Below, one piece after another: positions 24,026 through 32,122 of a stretch of DNA of 64,000 nucleotides. Origin of the DNA: Gp6-AA40 sp036407095 (GTDB lineage Bacteria; Acidobacteriota; Vicinamibacteria; Vicinamibacterales; UBA2999); contig DASWZV010000129.1 in NCBI GenBank assembly GCA_036407095.1, positions 124,001 through 188,000 on the forward strand. The letters are read 5' to 3'. A program made the position numbers and the translations under genes. Below the pieces are notes generated by a model. That model was not told where the DNA came from and made no database searches. It was given only the letters and a program-made list of their open reading frames with translations. Numbering within the stretch: the first letter of the stretch is position 1; each line of letters starts with the position of its first letter.

Positions 24026-25369
24026 CACGCCGTCGCTCAGCGCTCGTGCGACGGCATGACCAGCCACCCATCCCGACGACCACGCCCACTGAAAGTTAAA
24101 GCCACCGAGGCGCCCGTCGACGTCGAGGATCTCCCCGACCAGGTACAGTCCCGGACACACCCGCGACTCCATCGTCGCCGGATCGATCTCGTCGAGCGGC
24201 ACGCCGCCGGCGGTCACCTCGGCGTAGCCATACCCGCGACTGTCGAGCACGTCGAGCGGCGTCTCAATCAGCGCACGGATCAGGCGCCGCCGCGCATCCC
24301 TGCTCACATGCGCCATCGTAGTCTCGCGATCGATGCCGGCCCTCTCGACCCACATGGCTGCGACGGCCGCGGGCAGCCGCGTCGCCAGCACGGTCGCGAT
24401 CTGCGCGCGCGGCCGCGACCGCTCCTGTTCGAGCCACCATGCTTCGAGCGACTCGAACGAGTCATCCGGACACACGTTGACGGTCACTTCGGCCCTGCCG
24501 CCGTCGATCCGCGCACGGTGCCAGTGTCGTGACAGGTTGAGGACCACGGGGCCGCTCGCGCCGAAATGCGTCCACAACAACGAACCTTCGAGATGAACGG
24601 CCGCGCGGCTGTTGCTCATGAGCGTCAGCCGCACGTCGTGCGACACGCCCGACAGCGCAGGGTGCCACTCGTCGCCGAGGACGAGCGGCGCCAGTGCCGG
24701 CGTCGTCTCGACATAGCCATGTCCCATGCGTTGCGCGAGCGTGTAGCCCAGCCCGTCGCTCCCGGTCTTGGGCAATGATCGCCCGCCGGTCGCGAGCACG
24801 ACCGCTCGGGCTGTGCGACGGTGCCCACCTTCGATTTCGATCGTGAACGGAGCCCACGTCTGCTGACCTGTCCGCCGCAGCCGCGGCGAAGGCCCACGCT
24901 CGACACGAACGTCGATCACCCGTTGCTCGCTTTCGATCTCGATGCGCAGGCGTGCCGCTTCAGCGAGCAGCGCGTCGAGCACCGTACGCGAGCGGTTCGT
25001 GTCGGGAAACAGCTTGCCATCCTCTTCCTCGTGCAGCGAGACGCCGAGAGACCGAAAAAGCGCGGCCGCGCGGTCGGCAGGAAATGCCCGCAGCACGCTT
25101 CGCACTGCGCGTGATGACCCGCCCCAGAAGTCGCGCTCGGTGACGATGCGATTCGTGACATTGCAGCGGGAGCCGCCGCTCACGAGAATCTTGGCACCGA
25201 TACGACGTGCGCCGTCCAGGCAGGTCACATGCAGGTCCGGTGCGGCGCGCGCGGTGAAGATCGCCGCCGCCAATCCTGCCGCGCCAGCCCCGATCACCAC
25301 CACGTCCCTGGCCTGAGCGGAGTCGAAGGCTTTGGCACGAGCGTAGTCGAGGACGGTCACTTCACGCAC
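24023..25369 (-). CDS. HI0933/YhiN-type NAD(P)/FAD-dependent oxidoreductase
   Basis: About 448 aa. The Rossmann motif VVVIGAGAAGLAAAIFTAR is followed by the family signature RIGAKILVSGGSRCNVTNR. The C-terminal GYAEVTAGGVPLDEIDPATMES and YLVGEILDVDGRLGGFNFQWAWSSG are also diagnostic. The start is uncertain: GTG codons at 25369 or 25360 avoid a long overlap with the divergent permease. The N-terminal segment AKAFDSAQARD is encoded by a copy of the CCTGAGCGGAGTCGAAGG repeat. The physiological role of the family is poorly defined. Confidence 0.87.
   Translation of the reverse strand: MREVTVLDYARAKAFDSAQARDVVVIGAGAAGLAAAIFTARAAPDLHVTCLDGARRIGAKILVSGGSRCNVTNRIVTERDFWGGSSRAVRSVLRAFPADRAAALFRSLGVSLHEEEDGKLFPDTNRSRTVLDALLAEAARLRIEIESEQRVIDVRVERGPSPRLRRTGQQTWAPFTIEIEGGHRRTARAVVLATGGRSLPKTGSDGLGYTLAQRMGHGYVETTPALAPLVLGDEWHPALSGVSHDVRLTLMSNSRAAVHLEGSLLWTHFGASGPVVLNLSRHWHRARIDGGRAEVTVNVCPDDSFESLEAWWLEQERSRPRAQIATVLATRLPAAVAAMWVERAGIDRETTMAHVSRDARRRLIRALIETPLDVLDSRGYGYAEVTAGGVPLDEIDPATMESRVCPGLYLVGEILDVDGRLGGFNFQWAWSSGWVAGHAVARALSDGV
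25312..25329. repeat. 18-bp dispersed repeat within the flavoprotein N-terminus
   Basis: CCTGAGCGGAGTCGAAGG is, on the other strand, identical at all 18 positions to 47348-47365 and similar to parts of 21241-21275. In this copy it is translated as part of the protein's N-terminal extension. Confidence 0.7.
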
Positions 25370-25380
25370 AATAACGCAGC

Positions 25381-26718
25381 ATGCTCCAAACAACGGGCGT
25401 GGACAGCACGGGCCGCCAGAAGGCCCTCCCTGCGGGGCCGATCGATGGGCCGCCTGACGGCGGCCGCTACGCCGATGTCATCGGCGGAGTCACGACGTTC
25501 TTCACGATGGCGTACATCGTTGTCGTGAATCCCGGCATCCTCGCATCGCCCGGCACCGGCCTGCCGTTCTCGGGCGCTCTGACCGCCACAGTGCTCGTGG
25601 CCAGCAGCATGACGCTGCTGATGGGTCTCTACGCGAAGCTGCCCTTCGCGGTCGCGCCGGGCATGGGGCTCAACGCGTTCTTCGCCTACACCATCGTCAT
25701 TCAGCAGCACGTGCCGTGGCAGACCGCGCTCGGAATCGTGTTCTGGGCAGGCGTCCTCTTTCTACTTGTCTCGGCGACACGGCTGCGCGAGGCGATCGCG
25801 ACGTCCATACCCACGAGCCTGCGGATGGCTGCCGCGGGCGGCATCGGACTGCTCCTCACGCTGATCGGTCTGCGCAACGCAGGACTCATCGCCGCCGACC
25901 CGGCCACGATCGTACGGCTTGGCGTGCTCGATCATCGCGCGGTGATGCTCCTGGCGGGACTTCTGATCGCGGTCGTGCTGCAGCAACGCCGGAACCCGCT
26001 GGCATTCCTCGCTTCGATCTTCGCGGTCACAGCCGCGGGCTGGATCCTCGGCTACGAAACGCCTCCCGATCGCGTGTTCAGCGCGCCGGACTTTTCGTCC
26101 GCGTTCCTGAAGCTGGACGTGTTCGGGGCCCTGCGGCTGGCGCTTCTGCCGGCGATGATCTCGATGCTCTTCACGGATCTCTTCGACTCGCTCTCCACGT
26201 TCATCGGCGTGTCCAGCGCCGCAGGGCTCACGGAATTGGACGGACGGCCGCTCAACCTTCGACGCGGCCTGATCGTCGATGCAATGGCCACGCTCGGCGC
26301 GGGGCTTGCGGGCTCGTCGTCAGGAACGGCCTATGTGGAGAGCATTGCTGGCATCCGCATGGGTGGTCGCACGGGACGCGCGTCGGTCGTGACCGCGCTG
26401 TGTTTCGTGCCGTGCTTCTTCATCGCGCCGCTGGCCGCGTCGGTCCCGGGCTACGCGACCGCGGCGGTGCTGGTGCTCGTTGGCCTCGCGATGTTTCAGA
26501 TGGTCGGCACCGTGAACTTCACGGCGATCGAAGACAGCCTGCCCGCCTTCGTGACCATTGTGTTGATCCCGCTGACGCTTTCGATCACGCAGGGGATCCT
26601 GTGGGGATTCCTGCTGCACGCGCTCGCGTACGCGGCAGTCGGGCGCAGCAGAGACGTCACCGGTATCGCGTGGGCGCTCGCTGTGATCGCTGCAGGCCTG
26701 TTGATGCTCGGACGGTAG
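25381..26718 (+). CDS. NCS2 family purine permease (AzgA-like)
   Basis: This 445-aa inner-membrane protein has about 12-14 segments. Diagnostic blocks are GGRYADVIGGVTTFFTMAYI, ATVLVASSMTLLMGLYAKLPFAVAPGMGLNAFFAYT, SMLFTDLFDSLSTFIGVS and SSSGTAYVESIAGIRMGGRTG. They match the hypoxanthine/guanine/adenine branch of the NCS2 family, which imports purines by proton symport. The 5' end overlaps the possible upstream starts of the divergent flavoprotein gene. Confidence 0.9.
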   Translation: MLQTTGVDSTGRQKALPAGPIDGPPDGGRYADVIGGVTTFFTMAYIVVVNPGILASPGTGLPFSGALTATVLVASSMTLLMGLYAKLPFAVAPGMGLNAFFAYTIVIQQHVPWQTALGIVFWAGVLFLLVSATRLREAIATSIPTSLRMAAAGGIGLLLTLIGLRNAGLIAADPATIVRLGVLDHRAVMLLAGLLIAVVLQQRRNPLAFLASIFAVTAAGWILGYETPPDRVFSAPDFSSAFLKLDVFGALRLALLPAMISMLFTDLFDSLSTFIGVSSAAGLTELDGRPLNLRRGLIVDAMATLGAGLAGSSSGTAYVESIAGIRMGGRTGRASVVTALCFVPCFFIAPLAASVPGYATAAVLVLVGLAMFQMVGTVNFTAIEDSLPAFVTIVLIPLTLSITQGILWGFLLHALAYAAVGRSRDVTGIAWALAVIAAGLLMLGR

Positions 26719-26901
26719 ACGATCGCTGGACGTGGCCTCCACCCAAAGTCTCAATTTACACACCTGCGATTCCAGTTCTGTCGCGCGATTCGACACGTAA
26801 AATCTCGCGTCACTGTCGTTCTCGCGGAATCGGGCCGAGAACGTCGATGGAATGTACCTTGATAGTCGCCTCCCTGATTCCCTCCTGGCAACGAGTCCCT
26901 C

Positions 26902-28245
26902 GTGATTGATACGGCGCTACCAGCATCGCTCACGGCCGCGCATCTGGCGCTGGCGGCGCTTCGGCATCACCGTGCGCGGTCGTCCTGGCTCAATCTCTTC
27001 GTACTGCCGTCGTTTCTGTTCGCGACCACGCCGTGGATCTGGCCGTCTGCGCAAGCCCTGATCGTGCAGTTCTGCGCACATGTGGTTTGGGTCGTGCTGT
27101 GCGAGATCGTCTTTCCGGTCCCAAGCCCTACTCGACCCGCGAATCCGAACTCGGACAGGCCTGGCGCACCGCCACCGGCGCGGTCGGCGCTTGCACCATC
27201 GCCCGGCCAGGCTAGGGACGCCGGTGGTTTCGCCCCCACGACTGTGCTGGCGGTACTCGAAGAGGCGACCGATATCCGGACGTTCCGGCTCGCGCGTCCT
27301 CACGGCTTCGAGTTCACATCCGGTCAATTCGTACCGGTCCGCGTTTCGATCGACGGCAAGCCGCACGTTCGCTGCTATTCGATCAGTTCGTCACCCGATT
27401 CGCGCGGCTTCATCGAAATCTCCGTTCGTCGACAGGGCCTGGTTTCGACGACGCTCCACGCCACGCTGCGTGAGGGTTCGTCGCTCGTCATCGGCCGAGC
27501 CGCCGGGCGGTTCGTGTACCCTGCCAACGACGCGCGGCCGCTCGCCTTGCTGGCCGGGGGCATTGGAATCACGCCGCTGCTCTCGATGCTGCGTTTCGCG
27601 GTCTCGTCGGATCCCACGCGACCGATCACGCTGCTCTACTCCGCCCGCGATCGACACGCGCTGGCGTTTCTCCCTGAGCTCCGTGTGCTCGCACAGCGGC
27701 ACCCGCAAGTGCGCATCGGCGTCACTGTCAGCGAGCGCGATGCGCCCGAGCCGTGGCGGCGAGGTCGAATCGACCTGGCGATGGTGCGTCAGTACGTCGC
27801 GCACCCGGCACACACGATCTTCTGCGTCTGCGGTCCAACGGCCATGATGGCCGACATGGAGCGTCTGCTCACGGAAGTTGGTGTGCCTGCCAGTCAGATC
27901 CGGTCTGAACAGTTCGACACGGCGGTCGCCGCCACTGCGCTGAACACCCGCTCCTCGGCTCATGACGTCAGTGACACCAGCCAGCGCGGTTACCAGCTGA
28001 AGTTTGCGACATCGGGACGGACGTCACGCGTGACAGGGTCGCAGACGCTGCTCGAAGCGGCCGAGGCCGAGGGCGTGGCCATCACCTTCTCGTGCCGATC
28101 GGGTGTCTGCCAGGCGTGCCGCACGCGTCTTGCGGCGGGTGACGTCGATTGCCAGTCCAGCGTCCTCGACGCCGAGGATCGCGCCGCTGGCTTCATCCTG
28201 CCCTGCGTCAGCGTGGCGCAAAGCGATTGCGTACTCGAGGCATGA
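26902..28245 (+). CDS. membrane-anchored ferredoxin reductase with C-terminal 2Fe-2S domain
   Basis: This 447-aa protein starts with two hydrophobic segments (residues about 1-75), then an FNR-type module. FAD motif RCYSISS is near residue 155, the NAD loop is LLAGGIGITPLLSML and CGPTAMMADME follows. The C-terminal plant-type ferredoxin domain shows the cluster ligands CRSGVCQAC plus a distal cysteine (LPCVS). It would take electrons from NAD(P)H at the inner membrane. It is the first gene of a tight operon with a membrane cytochrome-like protein, two multiheme cytochromes and a porin, so it is the likely entry point, or exit, of that chain. The GTG start is supported by frame only. Confidence 0.88.
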   Translation: MIDTALPASLTAAHLALAALRHHRARSSWLNLFVLPSFLFATTPWIWPSAQALIVQFCAHVVWVVLCEIVFPVPSPTRPANPNSDRPGAPPPARSALAPSPGQARDAGGFAPTTVLAVLEEATDIRTFRLARPHGFEFTSGQFVPVRVSIDGKPHVRCYSISSSPDSRGFIEISVRRQGLVSTTLHATLREGSSLVIGRAAGRFVYPANDARPLALLAGGIGITPLLSMLRFAVSSDPTRPITLLYSARDRHALAFLPELRVLAQRHPQVRIGVTVSERDAPEPWRRGRIDLAMVRQYVAHPAHTIFCVCGPTAMMADMERLLTEVGVPASQIRSEQFDTAVAATALNTRSSAHDVSDTSQRGYQLKFATSGRTSRVTGSQTLLEAAEAEGVAITFSCRSGVCQACRTRLAAGDVDCQSSVLDAEDRAAGFILPCVSVAQSDCVLEA

Positions 28246-28249
28246 CGGC

Positions 28250-29185
28250 ATGAGCGGCTCGTCGGCACAGATCCTCGAGCGCCCGCTCCCTCCGCCGGCG
28301 GCCGAGTCGTCGCGCCCCGCCAAGGCCCTCGGCAGCGTTCTCACGATCGCCATCCTGTTCTGCCTCGTGGTCGGCGGCGTCGTCTTCTTCGTTCTGGGCG
28401 GCTGGGAGTACTACCGCGCGCCCTTGGGCACTCGCGGCTACCTGCCTGAACACGCACTGCTTCGTCCTTCTGGCCCGGTGGGCCTGACGCTTGGAGTCGC
28501 CGGCGTGATCTCGATGCTGATGACGCTGCCATATGCGATTCGCAAGCGGTGGCGTCGGCTCGCGAAGGTCGGGGCGATGAAGCAGTGGCTCGAGGTCCAC
28601 ATCTTCTTCGGCCTCGTCGGACCCGTGCTGATCACGCTGCACACCTCGTTCAAGTTCAATGGGATCATCTCGGTCGGCTACTGGCTGATGATGACCGTCT
28701 GGACGTCAGGATTCGTCGGGCGGTATCTGTATGTCCGCATCCCGAAGACGATCCGGGGCGTCGAGCTGTCGTTCGCGCAGGTCCAGGAGAATGTGACGCG
28801 ACTGCAGCAACGGTTGCAGGCGGCGAAGCTGCCCGCCGCGATTCGAACCGAGATCGACATGTTCGATCGCGCGGTCGCTCCTCCGAGCGGAGGCGTTCCC
28901 GGCGCTCTCGATCTGTTCTTGGGCGAGCTGCGCGTTCGTCTGCGGCTGACGCTGCTCCGGCGCCATCTGCACGCCGCGGGCGCTGATCTGTCGGCGATCA
29001 AGGCGCTCGTCGACCTGGCGTCCGAGCGTGCGACGCTCTCGCGACGTCTGGCCCATCTCCAGCGCACGCGCCATCTGTTCGAGCTCTGGCACGTCTTCCA
29101 CCGGCCGCTCGTGTACGGCCTGTTCGCAATCGTCGTGCTGCATGTCGGCATCGCCCTGTATCTCGGCTATGCGAGCCTGCCCTGA
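28250..29185 (+). CDS. membrane protein with histidine pairs, probable b-type cytochrome
   Basis: This 311-aa protein has five hydrophobic segments. The third contains two histidines spaced for heme ligation (EVHIFFGLVGPVLITLHTSF). The last region has ELWHVFHRPL followed by VVLHVGIALYLG. Between them lies a charged helical domain (FAQVQENVTRLQQRLQAAKL). The layout suggests a bis-histidine heme protein passing electrons across the inner membrane, though heme is inferred only from histidine placement. It lies four bases after the reductase and six before the 24-heme cytochrome. Confidence 0.7.
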   Translation: MSGSSAQILERPLPPPAAESSRPAKALGSVLTIAILFCLVVGGVVFFVLGGWEYYRAPLGTRGYLPEHALLRPSGPVGLTLGVAGVISMLMTLPYAIRKRWRRLAKVGAMKQWLEVHIFFGLVGPVLITLHTSFKFNGIISVGYWLMMTVWTSGFVGRYLYVRIPKTIRGVELSFAQVQENVTRLQQRLQAAKLPAAIRTEIDMFDRAVAPPSGGVPGALDLFLGELRVRLRLTLLRRHLHAAGADLSAIKALVDLASERATLSRRLAHLQRTRHLFELWHVFHRPLVYGLFAIVVLHVGIALYLGYASLP

Positions 29186-29191
29186 TCCGAC

Positions 29192-31159
29192 ATGGCGCGG
29201 AGTGGGGCAACGGCATCGTGGGGTGTGCTGCTGATGGCGTTCACGCTGAGCCTCGCCGGCGCTCGCGACGCGCACGCACAGCTCGGCGCGCTCGTGTCGC
29301 CGGGACGGCTCGCGCGCGCGCACGCGTCGCTCGAAGGCATCAACAACTGCCTGAAGTGTCATACCGCCGGCCGCGGCGTGTCCGCCGAGAAGTGCCTCAC
29401 GTGCCATACGCCGGTGGCACAGCGGATTGTCCAGAAGAAAGGCGTACACCGCAATGTCACGACCGACTGTGTGACCTGTCACGTCGAGCACGCAGGGGTA
29501 GACGCCGAGCTTCGTCCGTTCAACCAGCAGCGTTTCAATCACGCCACCGACACCGGCTTCCCGCTCGGCGGGCTTCACGCGACGCTCGCGAACAACTGCG
29601 CGAGCTGCCACAAGACGCGCTCGTTCCTCACGACGAGCCCGTCGTGCGCCTCGTGCCATACCGACGTGCACAAGGGTTCGCTCGGACCGCGATGCGAGTC
29701 GTGCCATACGACCTCGATTCGCTTCTCCGAGAGCCGGACGAAGTTCGATCACAGCCGCACCGCGTTTCCACTGACCGGGGCGCACACATCGATCACGTGC
29801 ACGGCCTGTCACACCAAAGGAGCAGCCACTTACAAGGGGATCGCCTTCGCGAGCTGCGCCGACTGCCACGCTGATCCCCATCGTCAGCAGCTCGGTGCGA
29901 CGTGCACGACATGCCACACCACACAATCGTGGCAGACCAGCAGGATCGATCACTCGCGGACCGCGTTTCCGTTGCGCGGCCAGCACAGCTCAGTGCAGTG
30001 CGTGTCGTGCCACGTGAAGCCGGCGCTGCAGCTGAAGCCGCGCGCCGACACGTGCGCGGCGTGTCACAAGGATCCGCATCGCGGCGTGTTCAAGCAGGAC
30101 TGCAAGAGCTGCCATGACGAATCGAGCTTCAAGAAGGCGGGACCGAGCGGATTCGATCATTCATCGACGCGCTTCCGGCTCGTGGATGCACACGCCCAAT
30201 TGCCGTGCGCGGCCTGCCACACGCCTCGTGCGCCACTGGCAATCGGTCCGCGGCCCGCTGCCGCAGCGCGGGAGACAAGCGCCGGACTTCGGACGGTGAC
30301 GGCCGGCGACTTCGGCGGACTGAAAACGGATTGCGTGTCGTGCCACACCGACGTGCACCGTGCCGAGCTGGGTACGTCGTGCGAGACCTGCCACACGGCG
30401 CGAACGTTCCAGGTGGCGACCTTCAAACACGCGCGCATGCGTCCGTTCTTCGATGGCCAGCATGCGACGCTGCGCTGCGCGCAATGCCATACCGCGACGT
30501 ATGGTGTGTCGGCGGCTCCGGTCGCAACAACAACACGCGGCGCGATCGCGGCTCCAACCGGACGCGCGGCTTCGCAGTCGCCGGTTCTGAGAGTCGGCTT
30601 CGTAAGAACCAGTGAGACCTGCACGGCGTGCCACAAGGACGTGCACCTGGGTCAGGTCGGCGTTCGCTGCGAGACGTGCCACAGCGTGGTCACGCCGAAG
30701 TTTGCGGTGCAGTCGTTTCAGCACTCCACCACGACGTTCCCGCTGACGGGCAAGCACACGGCCGTCGCATGCCAGTCGTGTCACACCGTGGCCACACAGG
30801 ACTTTCCCGCGGGTCACGGTACCGCACGGCGGCTCAAAGGCATGGGCACCGAGTGCGCCAGCTGTCACCAGGATCCGCACGACGGCAAGCTGGGAACCAC
30901 GTGCCAGAGCTGCCACTCGACTGACACGTTCTCGTTCTCCGGCAAGTGGTACCCGCACGCGAATCGAGAGCTGTCGAGAACCTTCTTCACGGGCAGGCAC
31001 ATTACGGCCTGCGCTGCGTGTCACAAGCCGGGGCGAAATGCATCGGCGGGATCGCCGGCGCGTGTGGCGTACGTAATCCCTACGAGCTGCACCAGTTGCC
31101 ACACCGACGTGCATCGAGGCGCCCTCGGTCCACGGTGTGAGTCATGCCACAAGCCATGA
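29192..31159 (+). CDS. 24-heme secreted c-type cytochrome
   Basis: This 655-aa protein has a Sec signal ending DAHAQ and 24 CxxCH motifs by direct count, from CLKCH near residue 53 to CESCH three residues from the end. The hemes are arranged in repeated modules of the type CHTDVHxGxLGxxCESCH, then FDHSRTAFPLTGxHxxxxCxxCH, which supplies distal histidines. One low-complexity spacer without hemes lies at about residues 430-470. It should form a nanowire-like heme chain in the periplasm. The stop overlaps the next gene's ATG. Confidence 0.95.
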   Translation: MARSGATASWGVLLMAFTLSLAGARDAHAQLGALVSPGRLARAHASLEGINNCLKCHTAGRGVSAEKCLTCHTPVAQRIVQKKGVHRNVTTDCVTCHVEHAGVDAELRPFNQQRFNHATDTGFPLGGLHATLANNCASCHKTRSFLTTSPSCASCHTDVHKGSLGPRCESCHTTSIRFSESRTKFDHSRTAFPLTGAHTSITCTACHTKGAATYKGIAFASCADCHADPHRQQLGATCTTCHTTQSWQTSRIDHSRTAFPLRGQHSSVQCVSCHVKPALQLKPRADTCAACHKDPHRGVFKQDCKSCHDESSFKKAGPSGFDHSSTRFRLVDAHAQLPCAACHTPRAPLAIGPRPAAAARETSAGLRTVTAGDFGGLKTDCVSCHTDVHRAELGTSCETCHTARTFQVATFKHARMRPFFDGQHATLRCAQCHTATYGVSAAPVATTTRGAIAAPTGRAASQSPVLRVGFVRTSETCTACHKDVHLGQVGVRCETCHSVVTPKFAVQSFQHSTTTFPLTGKHTAVACQSCHTVATQDFPAGHGTARRLKGMGTECASCHQDPHDGKLGTTCQSCHSTDTFSFSGKWYPHANRELSRTFFTGRHITACAACHKPGRNASAGSPARVAYVIPTSCTSCHTDVHRGALGPRCESCHKP

Positions 31160-32109
31160 TGCATCCATCAATGCGGCTGCTCGGCGCGATCGTGCTCGTC
31201 ATCACCGCGGCGCTGTGTCTCGAATCGCGCGAGTACGCGCAGTTCGAAACCGCCAGCCGGCAATTCCACAACCAGACCGCGTTTCCGCTCGACGGGCGGC
31301 ACCGCGACGCTCCGTGCGAATCGTGTCATCGGCAGGGCGTCTACAAAGGCACGCCGACGCGCTGCTTCGACTGTCACTGGACGCGGCGGCAGGACGATCG
31401 CTACCGCCTGCAGATCGGATCGCAGTGCGAGCAGTGTCATCGGCCAGTGAGTTGGTCGTCGACCCGATGGGATCACGCGATGACGGGCATGGGGCTGAGT
31501 CCGGCGCATCGTTCACTCTCATGCCAGGCTTGTCACAGCAACAACACCTTCAAAGCTCAGACCGCGTGCGTGTCGTGCCACTTGCAGGACTATCAGGCGG
31601 CACGCACGCCCGATCACGTGGCGGCGGGCTTCACGACGACGTGCGAGGCGTGCCACCTGCCGAGCGACACGACCTTCCATCAGGCTCGATTCTTCAACCA
31701 CACGACGTTTGCGCTGGTCGGCGTTCACGCGCAGCAGAGGTGCGACGCCTGTCACAAGAACGGTGTTTACGCAGGCACACCGACGACATGCACGGGATGC
31801 CACCTCGGGGCGTACAACCTTACGAGGAACCCGAATCACGCAGCAGCGGGATTTCCAACGACGTGTGAGGGCTGCCACCGCAACACCGACACCGCGTGGA
31901 CGCAGGGCACATTCAATCACCGCTTTCCCATCACGTCCGGACCGCATCACACCGACTGCGTGAACTGCCATGTCGGTGGCGTCTTCCAGACGTTCAACTG
32001 CCTGAACTGTCACCAGCGCACGGAGACCGACGGCCACCACCGGGCTATCGCCGCGTACCGATACGACTCGCTCGCCTGCTACAGCTGTCATCCCAACGGC
32101 CGGCAATGA
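31156..32109 (+). CDS. 12-heme secreted c-type cytochrome
   Basis: About 317 aa, with a hydrophobic N-terminal segment (LLGAIVLVITAALCLESRE) and 12 CxxCH motifs by direct count (CESCH to CYSCH). The modules (FHNQTAFPLDGRH, FNHTTFALVGVHAQQRCDACH) resemble those of the preceding 24-heme protein, so the two probably arose by duplication and divergence. The start is ATG 31156, overlapping the upstream stop (ATGATG). It lies immediately before the porin gene and is the likely partner that sits at or in the barrel. Confidence 0.93.
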   Translation: MMHPSMRLLGAIVLVITAALCLESREYAQFETASRQFHNQTAFPLDGRHRDAPCESCHRQGVYKGTPTRCFDCHWTRRQDDRYRLQIGSQCEQCHRPVSWSSTRWDHAMTGMGLSPAHRSLSCQACHSNNTFKAQTACVSCHLQDYQAARTPDHVAAGFTTTCEACHLPSDTTFHQARFFNHTTFALVGVHAQQRCDACHKNGVYAGTPTTCTGCHLGAYNLTRNPNHAAAGFPTTCEGCHRNTDTAWTQGTFNHRFPITSGPHHTDCVNCHVGGVFQTFNCLNCHQRTETDGHHRAIAAYRYDSLACYSCHPNGRQ

Positions 32110-32122
32110 TGCGAGGCAAACG

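Noticed and set aside
28706..29986. 426-codon minus-strand frame opposite the cytochrome genes
   Set aside because: It covers the antisense of CxxCH-rich sequence and a membrane gene; no start signal or domain.
29600..31140. DNA-level tandem repeats in the cytochrome genes
   Set aside because: Recurring tgccacac-type words are explained by CxxCH codons and heme modules.
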